Part shown: positions 1-10,800 of the stretch, one piece after another
How positions within the stretch are numbered: the first letter of the stretch is position 1
Layout of the letters: each line of letters opens with the position of its first letter
Assembly: GCF_024733845.1 (NCBI RefSeq)
Contig: NZ_JANRHG010000003.1
Coordinates: forward strand, 124,001-188,000
DNA: 64,000 nucleotides
Direction of reading: 5' to 3'
Source of the DNA: Neomoorella sulfitireducens
Lineage (GTDB): Bacteria; Bacillota; DSM-521; Neomoorellales; Neomoorellaceae
Notes under the pieces: model-generated
Seen by the model: the letters and a program-made list of their open reading frames with translations, nothing else
The model's database searches: none
What the model was told of the DNA's origin: nothing
Position numbers and translations under genes: made by a program

Positions 1-449
1 GTTATCTCGGTGAGTGGATTACCCGGCAGAAAGATGGGGTGAAGCGGGGCGAAGGTGGTGCTGAGGACCGGCTGGCAGCGGCATTAGAATTGCAAAAACG
101 CCTCATTGCCATCCTCGAAGGTGAACCTCCTTTCGACATTTTCGTTCGCTGGAAGCCTATCGAAAAGCAGCCCATCGGCTGGGAACCGGATATCAACGAC
201 GGAGTGCGGATCAACATCCGGCCGTTTATGGCTTCTGATATTCCTGGCGGCCGGAAAGGTGCCGGCATCCTCCGGTGGAAACCAAATATTAATTGGGGTA
301 AGGACCGCGGCAAAGAACCAACGCGTCCTCAAGAACAGTTTCCCTGGTTCTGGAAGAATGGTAAGTTTACCGGCGACCGGGTCAATGATGTGCATTTAAC
401 CAATGAAGAGAAAAGAAAAGCACGTGAGACGGTGAACAGGAGTAGATAA
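1..449 (+). CDS. pglX: BREX adenine methyltransferase PglX-like, C-terminal end only
   Basis: The frame is open from the left edge, so this is the last ~149 codons of a longer gene. It has no catalytic motif in view. The conserved tail NDGVRINIRPF, followed by WGKDRGKEP and GDRVNDVHLT, resembles the C-terminus of PglX-type/Eco57I-like N6-adenine methylases. PglX methylates one DNA strand at a non-palindromic site as the self mark in BREX. The stop lies two bases before the start of pglZ and the order pglX-pglZ-brxL is that of BREX type 1, so the call rests on context as much as on sequence. The catalytic domain, brxA, brxB and brxC should lie to the left. An alternative is another class of large adenine methylase. 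Confidence 0.72.
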   Translation, partial: YLGEWITRQKDGVKRGEGGAEDRLAAALELQKRLIAILEGEPPFDIFVRWKPIEKQPIGWEPDINDGVRINIRPFMASDIPGGRKGAGILRWKPNINWGKDRGKEPTRPQEQFPWFWKNGKFTGDRVNDVHLTNEEKRKARETVNRSR

Positions 450-451
450 CT

Positions 452-2806
452 ATGTCGATTAGGACGAGTGAAATGTCGGCAAATACACTTCTAGAAGCCG
501 TGCGTGAGTCGTTGCTTCGAGCCGGCCGGTATGATCCCGGTACCGTTGTCCCGCCAGCAGCGATTCTCTGGACCGATGCTGACGGCCAATGGCAGCCTTT
601 GGTATCCCAGTTGCGTTCACTTATGCCGGAACTTTTGACCCTGGGAGATTATAATCCGGAAGAAAAAACCGGACCGGCAATTTGGCTGCGGTGTGTCATT
701 GAACGAATGCTACCTGAAGTTGAACTACCGGATAAAGCCATCCCAGTCATTTACATGCCAAACGTGAGCCGGCAGGTACTCCGAGCCGGCGAGGAGTGTC
801 CGGACAGCCTCAAACCGCTGGTGGAACTGCAGTATCGCGGGACGGTTTGGACACAGCGTAACGGTAAAGACTGGACAGTTGAGGCATTTCTTGTGTCGGA
901 AGAAGGTCTGGGCCTTGATGTAGCTAAGGATAAGCACACCCGACAGGCGATGCTTCGGGCACTACCGCAATTGGCCACCACCCCTGTATCACGGTTGCGA
1001 GGTAAACGCCTGGAGGCTGAGGATTTTGATAAGTTGATGGTTGCAGATACCTCCCGGGACTTGCTGTTATGGCTGAATGACCCGGTTCATACGCGCGAGA
1101 AATGGGGTAACGACAAGTGGGCGGCATTTTGTTCCCGTTGTAAGGCCGAATATGGTTTCGACCCGGAAGGGGAGGGCGAACTTGTCGCTGCCGAGAAACT
1201 GGGATTGCGGGATACAGAAGCCTGGCAGACCTTATGGGAAAGATACGCAGAATCACCAGCACTTTACCCCGGCATTCCCGATCTTCTAAGGCGCGCCAAA
1301 CCGGCAAGGTTGATATTTGACAGGGAGCCCTGGCCGGACGAAAACGAGGCGGAAGAGGATTCGCTGAGGCAGAGTCTTTTGGAATTGGAAAGATTATCTC
1401 CCGCTGATGCCAGACAAAGAATCGAAGAACTCGAGAAGGAACACGGTGCACGGAGGGAGTGGATCTGGGCCCGGCTGGGACAGAGCCCGCTGGCCGTGGC
1501 CTTAAAACACCTCGTAACCCTGGCCCGAAAAACAGCTCAAGGCCTTGGAGGCCACTCGCCAAAAGCAATGGCTGATCTGTATACGGAGGGGGAATATCTG
1601 GCCGATGATGCCGTATTGAGGGCAATTAGTAGCGTAAAATCATCGGAGGATGCGAGGGCAATACAAGTTGCTATTCGCAGTATTTATCTGCCCTGGCTAG
1701 AGGATGCAGCCCGGCATTTTCAAGATTTAATTGCCACCTTCCCTTTGCCGAACGTTGCCAGCAAAAACCAAACTTTAATTGCCGCCAATCCTGGGCAGTG
1801 TTTGCTTTTTGTGGACGGACTTCGATTTGATATTGCCCAGCGTTTGGTTGCCATGGCCGAAGAAAGACAGCTCCAGGTAAATATAAATTGGCGCTGGGCC
1901 GGACTGCCCACGGTAACTGCAACGGCGAAACCAGCAGTCTCCCCAATAGCAGGAAAGCTTTCCGGCGATCTACTTGGCGAAGAATTTATTCCGGAGGTCA
2001 GTGAGGTCAATCTTCCCCTAACTACCGACCGGTTCCGCAAGCTCTTAACGGAAGCAGGCTATCAGGTGTTTAATTCCTTTGAGACGGGCAACCCGGATGA
2101 GCCTGGAGCACGTGGGTGGACGGAATTTGGCGAATTTGACAGATTGGGTCATACATTGCAAAGCAGGCTCGCTGCCCGCATCGATGAACAGCTTGAGCTG
2201 ATTCTAGACCGAATCCAAGATTTACTGGAGGCCGGCTGGAAGCAGGTGCGCATTGTCACGGACCACGGGTGGCTTTTAGTTCCGGGTGGGCTGCCGGCCA
2301 TGAAACTACCCAAATACCTCACCGAAAGCCGCTGGACAAGATGCGCCGCCATCAGGCCAGGAACCCGTGTTGATGTACCGACTGCCGGATGGTACTGGAA
2401 TGCATACCAGCACATCGCTTTTGCTCCGGGGGTATATTGTTTCATAAACGGCAACGAATATGCTCACGGAGGCGTAAGCCTTCAGGAATGCCTTATTCCT
2501 GATTTGGCCTTTTATTCGATCGAACTAGCCCCGGTAACGGCTAGTATAAGGGAAATTCAATGGTTTGGGATGCGTTGTCGCGTTGCAGTTGATGCCAGCA
2601 GTGCCGAAGTCATAGCCGACCTTCGGACAAAACCCAATGATCCGAATTCCAGTATTACTACGCCCAAGCAGATTGATTCCACTGGACGTGTTGGACTCCT
2701 TGTCGCGGACGATTCCCTCGAGGGTACTGTAGTCAGTCTTGTCCTGTTCGACCCATCAGGACGCGTGCTTGCAAAGCAGGCAACCACCGTTGGAGGTGAG
2801 GACTAA
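452..2806 (+). CDS. pglZ: BREX type 1 phosphatase-like protein PglZ
   Basis: 784 residues, within the range of the 'type B' PglZ proteins of BREX-1. The alkaline-phosphatase-superfamily PglZ domain is visible in the second half: FVDGLRFDIAQR near residue 453 supplies the first metal-binding aspartate, and IVTDHGWLL near residue 601 supplies the DH pair. The N-terminal 400 residues are mostly helical and charged. PglZ is essential for BREX phage restriction and host methylation, although its substrate is not established. The gene starts two bases after the pglX-like stop and ends two bases before brxL, so all three are probably one transcript. An alternative in-frame ATG at 473 would shorten it by seven residues. 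Confidence 0.9.
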   Translation: MSIRTSEMSANTLLEAVRESLLRAGRYDPGTVVPPAAILWTDADGQWQPLVSQLRSLMPELLTLGDYNPEEKTGPAIWLRCVIERMLPEVELPDKAIPVIYMPNVSRQVLRAGEECPDSLKPLVELQYRGTVWTQRNGKDWTVEAFLVSEEGLGLDVAKDKHTRQAMLRALPQLATTPVSRLRGKRLEAEDFDKLMVADTSRDLLLWLNDPVHTREKWGNDKWAAFCSRCKAEYGFDPEGEGELVAAEKLGLRDTEAWQTLWERYAESPALYPGIPDLLRRAKPARLIFDREPWPDENEAEEDSLRQSLLELERLSPADARQRIEELEKEHGARREWIWARLGQSPLAVALKHLVTLARKTAQGLGGHSPKAMADLYTEGEYLADDAVLRAISSVKSSEDARAIQVAIRSIYLPWLEDAARHFQDLIATFPLPNVASKNQTLIAANPGQCLLFVDGLRFDIAQRLVAMAEERQLQVNINWRWAGLPTVTATAKPAVSPIAGKLSGDLLGEEFIPEVSEVNLPLTTDRFRKLLTEAGYQVFNSFETGNPDEPGARGWTEFGEFDRLGHTLQSRLAARIDEQLELILDRIQDLLEAGWKQVRIVTDHGWLLVPGGLPAMKLPKYLTESRWTRCAAIRPGTRVDVPTAGWYWNAYQHIAFAPGVYCFINGNEYAHGGVSLQECLIPDLAFYSIELAPVTASIREIQWFGMRCRVAVDASSAEVIADLRTKPNDPNSSITTPKQIDSTGRVGLLVADDSLEGTVVSLVLFDPSGRVLAKQATTVGGED

Positions 2807-2808
2807 AT

Positions 2809-4857
2809 ATGGAGCTTGACGCTCTCGATAAACTAGCAGCTTTTATATTCGATGGGTTTATAGTACGAAAGGACCTGGTGCGAAAATATAGCCGGCTGTA
2901 TCCTGTGCCTACATACGTGGTAGAATTCCTGCTCGGTCGGTATTGTGCAACTGTCGATGAAAAAGAGATCGAGGAAGGCCTGGAGATTGTTGAGAGGCAA
3001 TTAAGGGATCGCACGGTTAGGACCGGTGAAGAAGAACTTTTTAAAGCACGGGCAAGAGAGATTGGTTCGGTCAAAATAATTGACCTCATCAAGGCTCGAT
3101 TGGACACCAAAAACGATTGCTTCGTCGCCGAACTGCCGAGCCTGGGGCTAAAAGATGTCCGGATTGCCGATAACCTGGTTCATGAAAATGAGCGCATGCT
3201 GACTGATGGGTTTTATGCAGAAGTCACCCTCGTCTATGATGCTGCCATTGCCCAGGAGAAGAATGGTCGTCCTTTCGCCATTGAAAGCTTACGAGCCATT
3301 CAACTTTCAAAGGTAGACGCCCTGGCAGCGCTGCAGCGAGGGAGAAGCCAGTTTACCACCGACGAATGGAAACGCCTTCTGATACGCTCCGTAGGATTGG
3401 AACCGGATACACTTTCAGAACGGGCTCAGAATATCGCCTTGTTGCGGATGGTGCCTTTTGTAGAGCGAAACTACAATCTTGTTGAAATAGGTCCCCGGGG
3501 GACCGGCAAAAGCCATTTGTTTCAACAAATCTCTCCTTACTCCCATTTAATTTCAGGCGGTAAAGCTACAGTGGCTAAAATGTTTGTGAATAATGCCACT
3601 GGACAACGTGGACTTGTCTGCCACTATGATGTCGTGTGCTTTGATGAAGTATCCGGTATATCCTTCGATCAGAAAGACGGCGTCAACATTATGAAAGGGT
3701 ACATGGCCTCCGGCGAATTCTCCCGCGGTAAGGAAAGTATTCGTGCTTCCGGGTCTATTGTAATGCTGGGGAATTTTGATGTGGATGTTCAGCAGCAGCA
3801 ACGCATCGGCCATTTATTTAGTCCACTCCCGCCGGAGATGCGGGATGATACTGCTTTTATGGACCGTATTCACGCCTATGTTCCAGGGTGGGAGTTTCCC
3901 AAGCTCAACCCGAATATTCATCTTACGGATCATTTTGGCTTGGTCAGCGACTTTCTCTCCGAATGCTGGCACAAACTCCGTGATGGTAGCCGGGTTTCCG
4001 TGTTGCAGGGTCGGGTCAACTGGGGGGGTGCCCTCAGCGGTCGCGATATTGAAGCCGTTAATAAAACCGTTAGCGGCCTGATCAAGCTACTTTTCCCTGA
4101 TCCCGAGATGCCGATACCTGATGAAGAGCTGGAAAAGATCGTCCGTATTGCCCTGGAATCGCGTCGCAGGGTGAAGGAACAGCAAAAGCGCTGCCTTAAG
4201 ACTGAATTTCGAAATACTCATTTCAGCTTCTCCATGGGAGTAGATGGGGTGGAACAGTTTGTTTCCACGCCGGAACTCCATAGTGATGAAACTATTGACA
4301 GTGATCCTTTGCCTCCAGGGCAGGTATGGGCCATCAGCCCCGGCGGTCAGGACGCTTCACCAGCTTTATATCGAATAGAGGTTACCGTTGGTCCTGGCAG
4401 CGGGGTAAAAATTCTTAACGCACCCGTTCCGCCGGCATTTCGGGAGAGCGTACGTTACGGAGAACAGAATTTGTATGTTAGGGCCAAAGAACTGGTTGGT
4501 GACCGCGATCCGCGCGCGCATGAGTTTTCCATCCAATTGCGCGCTATGGACGTGGAACGTTCAGGCCAGGGACTCGGTTTACCGGTGCTGATTGCCCTTT
4601 GCGGCGCTCTAATCGAGCGCAGTGTAAAGGGCGGATTGATCATAGTCGGGGCCTTAAACCTTGGCGGTTCAATCGAGATGATACCAAATCCGGTTGCTGT
4701 GGCCGAACTGGCTCTCGAGAAAGGAGCTACGACGCTGTTAATGCCTATATCCTCTCGAAGGCAGCTATTTGATCTTCCTGACGAAATGGCTACGAAGATC
4801 AATATCGAATTTTATGCTGATGCCACTGATGCTCTACTTAAAGCGATTATTGAATGA
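2809..4857 (+). CDS. brxL: BREX Lon-like AAA+ protein BrxL
   Basis: 682 residues, normal for BrxL. An AAA+ core has Walker A GPRGTGKSH near residues 228-236 and Walker B VVCFDEVSG near 275. The C-terminal ~140 residues resemble the Lon protease domain (SGQGLGLPVLIALCGA, GGLIIVGALNLGG). Where Lon proteases have a PSAG catalytic serine, this protein has GLGLP, so peptidase activity looks unlikely; BrxL is known as a DNA-binding AAA+ ring rather than a proven protease. It is the last core gene of a BREX-1 operon. Here transcription probably continues into the giant STAND gene, whose start lies 23 bases past this stop. Confidence 0.9.
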   Translation: MELDALDKLAAFIFDGFIVRKDLVRKYSRLYPVPTYVVEFLLGRYCATVDEKEIEEGLEIVERQLRDRTVRTGEEELFKARAREIGSVKIIDLIKARLDTKNDCFVAELPSLGLKDVRIADNLVHENERMLTDGFYAEVTLVYDAAIAQEKNGRPFAIESLRAIQLSKVDALAALQRGRSQFTTDEWKRLLIRSVGLEPDTLSERAQNIALLRMVPFVERNYNLVEIGPRGTGKSHLFQQISPYSHLISGGKATVAKMFVNNATGQRGLVCHYDVVCFDEVSGISFDQKDGVNIMKGYMASGEFSRGKESIRASGSIVMLGNFDVDVQQQQRIGHLFSPLPPEMRDDTAFMDRIHAYVPGWEFPKLNPNIHLTDHFGLVSDFLSECWHKLRDGSRVSVLQGRVNWGGALSGRDIEAVNKTVSGLIKLLFPDPEMPIPDEELEKIVRIALESRRRVKEQQKRCLKTEFRNTHFSFSMGVDGVEQFVSTPELHSDETIDSDPLPPGQVWAISPGGQDASPALYRIEVTVGPGSGVKILNAPVPPAFRESVRYGEQNLYVRAKELVGDRDPRAHEFSIQLRAMDVERSGQGLGLPVLIALCGALIERSVKGGLIIVGALNLGGSIEMIPNPVAVAELALEKGATTLLMPISSRRQLFDLPDEMATKINIEFYADATDALLKAIIE

Positions 4858-4880
4858 ACTTCTTCTTGAGGAGAAAGACC

Positions 4881-7800
4881 ATGAAGGATTTTAAAAAAAT
4901 ATCAGGAGCAAGGGAGTCCAGCGCTGGCGATGATTTCCATTTGTTGTGGGCGGCGCGGAAAGCACTTAGTCTTCTTGAGCCTAATACAAGATTGAAGGCA
5001 CTGGGTATAGAAGGACCCGATAAAGAAGAGGCGGATTTACTCGATCCCGAAGGTGACAGGCTTCTGGCAGTTGACCTTGCAGAGTACTTTGGTGGAGAGT
5101 GTTTTAATACGGCGGATATTGTCGTCCTCTCGCAGCTCAAGTACAGCACGCGAAATCCCAGAAAAGAATGGACGGCTGCACGTCTCTGTGCGGGTAAAAA
5201 CAGCACCGGGCGAGGTTCGGTCATTCACCGGCTCGCTGAGGCATTTGAACGTTATTACAGCGTTTATGGCCGTGAGGCCGTCCTCAGGAAACTTAAGTTG
5301 AAATTGGTCAGTAACCAACCTGTCAGCAAGAAACTCGAGTGCGCTCTCTTCGCGGCTCAGAGTTTGCTCAATCAGCGTCCCTCAAGATTCAGGGCAAAGA
5401 CTGTGCTTGAACATCTGGCAGAAGAAGAGCGGGTGGAAATTGAGCGGCTGTTCCGGGCATCCGGACTCGGGTCTTATGAGTTTACCGATTTCTTGAGGGT
5501 TCTTGACTTCTCTGACTGCGGTGAGCAATCCCGGTTCGGACAGATGATCGAGCTGGTGAAGGAACTAGGTCGCTACGGCCTGAACGAAGTTTCGGCCCAG
5601 TATAAAGCGTTGAAAGACTTAATCTGGGACCGTATGATGCCTGAGGCTTGGAAACAGAAGCCCCTGACAAAGTACGACATTCTTCCTGTTTTTGGCTGTC
5701 CAACTTTTGAGAGGGTTTATCCAGCACAGACCAAGTTTGAGCTGCCTCCACATGTTCTTGAGAGGAAGGAAGCCTCGGAACTTGCTCGCACCGTGGTTGG
5801 TTCTGCTGGAAAACCAATCTGCTTACATTCTTCAGGCGGGAAAGGGAAGACCATCCTTGTTCAAAAGCTTGAGAAGGAACTCCCTCAGCATTCGGTGGTA
5901 ATCGTTTTTGACTGCTATGGAGGCGGAACATATCTTAACCCCGCAGATACCCGCCACACGCCCAAACGGGCTATCCTGCAGATCGCCAATGAGCTTGCTG
6001 CTCGAACCGGAGGGCCGCTTCTGTTAGAATTTAACCTTTCGCCAGCAGATTTATTGCGTGAGTTGCTAAAGCGAGTAGATACAGCTGTTTCATTAATACA
6101 AAAACTCAACCCGGATGCACTGGTGGTAATCGTGATAGATGCGGCGGACAACAGTGTCTACGCCGCCAGGGAGAAAAACGAAAAGAGCTTCATTCACGAC
6201 TTGCTGAAACAACCGTTGCCCAGCGGGTCACGATTGGTTGTTACTTGTCGGACGGAAAACAAGGAAATACTCAATCTACCGAAGCATGAATCGTTTGAAC
6301 TCGGTGGTTTCGAACTTTCGGAAAGTGCTGTGCATCTGCGGCGCTATTTCCCAGGCGCAACGGATGAACAGGCAGAGGAATTCCACCGGCTGACCAATGG
6401 TATTCCCAGAGTCCAGGGGTACGCACTCAGCTTTAGGCAGAGAGGTCTAGATGCTGTTTTGGCTTCCTTGCGCCCCGGCGGGAAAACTCTTGAAGGTGTT
6501 TTCGAAGGATGGTTTGAAGAAGCTAAGAAGCGGTGTGGAATTCCGGAAGTCATTGATAGGATTTGCGAAGCTTTGATTGTTCTGCCGAGACCAGTACCAC
6601 TGGTTTATGCCGCGGCACTGGCAGGTATTCCATCAGGAACTTTGGAAAGCTTCTGTGCGGACATTAGATTTGGTGTGGTGTTGGAAAACGATACTGTTTC
6701 GTTCCGTGACCAGGATTTTGAAGATTACCTGCGGCAAAGATTTTCCAATGTGGAAGATATTGCAGGTCGCATTGCTGATCTTCTCTACCAGAACCGCCAC
6801 CGGGACCGTTATGCCGCCTATCACCTCGATACTTTTTTGGCCTGCACCGGGCGTTTCCAAGAACTGCGAGACCTTGTGATCGAAGAAGAACTTGACAGTA
6901 CCGTTACGGATCCTGTGGAGCAACAAGAGATTAAGTTAAACCGGATTCGCTCTGCGCTCAAGATAGCAGCAAACCAGAAAGAGCGGGCGGACATCTTCAA
7001 GCTACTGCTTATTGCTGCAGAGACGGTAAAGACGGATGCGGCTGTCCGAAAGCTAATTATGGAGAATCCCGATTTGGTAGAAAGATTCGGCGACCCGCAG
7101 ACGGTTCAACGGCTCCATCTAGATATTGGTAGACAAAAGTGGCCAGTTCCCGGTCTTCTTCAATGTGCAAAAGTTCTTTCGCGGTTTGAATCAACGAAGG
7201 CAAAAGCCAGTGGGAACCTAAAAGAAGCTCATGGCTGGCTGAGGTGGCTCGCAGGCGTTCCGGAGGACCAGCGGCACTTGTATCCTATTGAAAGCAAGGA
7301 CATCGCGGCCGGCGCGGAGGCAATTCTGCGTCTTCAAGGGGTGAAAGCGGCCAAGGATTGGATATGTAGGTGGAGACCTCCACGTGTCATCTATGATTGC
7401 GTTTACCTTCTTGCTTCATCAGTACTACGAGGGGAAGACGGGAAGCACAATCTAGAACATCATCTCTCGAAGCTGACTGTGCCGGCTGATATTATCCTCG
7501 CGATACTTCGGGCCTATCGGGAAGTCAATATAACTCCACCCATCGAGCTTGTAGCGAGAGCGGTCAAGGTCTGGTGTCGATTCGGACGGAGCGGACGACG
7601 ACCGGCTCACGAAATCCTGCCGGATGGTGTTGCACTTTGTGAAGTGGCTGCACAAGATAAATCATTACAGCCGCTTGTAGCGGAACTGCTAGTCCTGTTC
7701 TTACCCTCCTTGATGGATTATGTCCCCTATTTTCATGGAGACCAGGGCAGGAGCGTTGATGTACTCATCCGCTCACGGATCTTACACGCCAAGCTTATGA

Positions 7801-10800
7801 GTAAAGAGGTGGCTGTGGATCTTTTCCTCCCTGAGGAGCTCAAGCAGAAAAGAGAAGATCTTCCTTACTCGGAACGTGAAAAGCTTGAAGGAAGGCGCAG
7901 GGAATTCAAGCAAGTCTTTGGCTCCTTGTTACCGGCGTACGAACTTAGAGCTGACGCGCTATTGGGAACCGTTTCGAAAGAGTCGTTCGAGAAGTGGTTC
8001 AAGGACTGCCTGGCGCAAATTGAACGGGATTACGAAGTCAGGTGGCGGCATGACGCTATGACCATCTATAGAATGATAGCCGTGGCACTTGCCGATGCGG
8101 CGCTAATGATTTCCGAAGAACCCGCCAGATGGTTCCGAGAAATAGAAAATGTAATCCTAGGAAGAGGAGTGGGAGGAGCTATTCTCCTCAAACTTTCCCT
8201 AGCCGAGAAGGCAGTGTCCAAAAGAGACCTTCATGTCGAGGTACTTCACCTCCTCGATGAGGTCCGTCAGGAACTAGAGCGAGTCCCCGGGACGGCAAGC
8301 GAGCAGATAGACTTTCTGGTTCGATGTGCTCGTATCGCTGACACCGTCGACCCAGCCGTTGCCGGGTATTACTTTCAACTAGCGGTGGAAGCTGCCTCTG
8401 AGGTGGACGAAGAAGCATATGCTCAAATCGTCTGCTTGGCTTCGTTAGCTGAAAAAGCTGCAAGCGATCCGCAGTTTTCCGCTCCCGAGCTTGCATACCA
8501 TTTCGCGCGATTTGCAGAAGACTGCCACCGCCGCATGTACGGATGGGACCATTTCCCATGGGACGACATTCTCAGAGGATTGTCTTGCCTGGATACGGCT
8601 TCTGCTTTCGCGGTGCTGAGCCGGTGGGACGATCGTGGAGTTATACAAATTGAGGATGAAATCCTCGCCGTGCTTCTAAGGGGAGTTCAGAGGGGCTTCA
8701 TTTCACCGGAAACAGCGTGGGCGCTGAGCGTGTTGGCTGCGCCCTTTGATCGTAGGTATGAAAACCTCACGACGGCCATTCTGGACCAAGGATTAGTTTC
8801 AGGAGAATCAGAACGGACGATAAAGCTTCTCTCGATGATTGCGGAGGACATTCAGCTTTACGCTCCGATTGAGGAGCGTAAGGCCAGAGCTTCTGCGGTG
8901 CTCGCCTGGGCCGTAAAACACAGGCTTGACCATTCCCAGGGAGCTGTCTCCCTGAGGGAACTTGTACATTTCCTTGGTCGGAACGAGGAAAAAACAGAGG
9001 TTCAAGGCATCAAGTGGAGAGAAGAGGAACTCCAGAAGACACCGGATTGGGTAAGTGTGTTCGGCGGCCGAACGTTCCTAACACCTGATGAGATTGAATC
9101 AGCCATCGACGAAGTTAAGGAATATGACACATACGGTAACTTAGCTGTAAAAGAACTTCTAAAACAAATCCAGATTCGCTGTGGCCCGAGAGACTACGTT
9201 AGCCAGCTGGATGCCCTTATCAGGGTTGACCCCAAAAAACTTCCCATTGGCATTTTATTGGACGCACTGGATAGTCGCTTGGCAGGGTGGAACTCTCATC
9301 CTAGTGTACGGCAATGGCGGGGGGAGAACCCCTCGGTCTTCTTGGAGCGACGTTTCGGTGAGATGTTCTTTTATGATAGGTTCACGTCGTACATGTTTAA
9401 GCGCTTCAGGGAAGTATTTGGAGTCCATGATAAGGATATTCTCGATTTAGTCATCAGGGTTCTCCCACAGTGGATCGATGTACCGGCGCAGGCTACGTAT
9501 GAAGTAGTGCAGGAGTTGCTGCCGTCGCTTACCCCTGCCGAGGCCGAGGCTGTACTTCAATGGGTGCTGAAACGCCTTTCTGCCCGTATCCGGGCTGATT
9601 GGGCGGACGGCCCATGGCGCGAGGAACTTTGCCCTCCCAAAGAGGCTACGGAAATACTTGCCCGGTTCTTGTGGGGGCTCTTCGGCCATCCAGATAAGCG
9701 CTTACGATGGCGCGCAGCTCACGCTGTCCGCCGCATGGTGCGGCTTGGACGAAGTGAAGTGGTGGATGCTCTCGTGTCACATGTGAGTGACAAGGACTGT
9801 CCAACGTTCCGGGACCAACAAAAATATTTCTTCTGGCTTTCTGCGAGGCTCTGGGTTTTTATTCTACTGGATCGCCTTGCCAAAGAGGCTCCAGAAGTCG
9901 TGAAGCCCCATTATGAGCGGATTGCTCAGGAGGCCTTGAAACCCGAGATACCCCATGCTCTAATCCGTCACTTTGCTCAATCAGCGGCTCTTGCACTTCA
10001 TGAGTGTTACCCGGAACTGAATGTTTATGATGAGAGATCCCAACTGGAAGCAGTTAATAAAAGCCCATACGCCCAAGTCGAGCGTACCAAAACCCAATAC
10101 CCGAGAGGGCGGCAAAAAGGCTCCAGAAACCTACGGTTTAAATTCGATGAAATGGATACGCTTCCCTATTGGTATGAACCCTTAGGTAGTGTTTTTGGGG
10201 AGGGAGCAACCGTTATCGCTCAGATCGCCGAAAAATGGATTTGCGACGAGTGGGGGGTGTCTAATGAGGAACTGCGCTATGACAGTGATTGGATCAAAAA
10301 CAGATATAATTACAACCTGTGGTCTAATCGACATGGCAGTGAGCCTGTTGTTGAGACACGCCAGTCCTACGCCGAATGGCATGCCATGTTCTGCGTAGCG
10401 GACTATTTACTTGGAAACCGCCCGGTTGTCCATGATGAGTGGGAGTGCGACCCCTATGGGAACTGGCTGGCGAGGTGGATTCTTACGTGGTCGGATTTCT
10501 GGTTGGCGGACATCCGAGATCCAGTGCCGCTTGAGGATATTTATTGGCACCTCGAACGGCCTGAAAGTGAAGATTGGGAACGAGAGATACCGGAGAACGC
10601 ATTTGATCCTCTTGTAGGACTTCCCGATTCCTCGCGTCCCGGATTTCTCGTGTTGAATGGGCGGTACCGGAGGGCTAACCGGGGCGCATCGGAGACTATG
10701 CACATTTCTAGTGCTTTGGTGACACCCGAAACGGCTCATGCCCTTTTACGTGCCTTGCAGACTGCCGTCAACCCGCATGATTACCGAATTCCACTGGAGG

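Noticed and set aside
924-1625. A 233-codon minus-strand frame inside pglZ
   Set aside because: The product is proline/arginine-rich without domains, and the plus strand encodes PglZ across the whole stretch.
3250-4857. BrxL as an active Lon protease
   Set aside because: The PSAG-type catalytic serine motif is not found at the expected place (GLGLP instead), so only a Lon-like fold is claimed.
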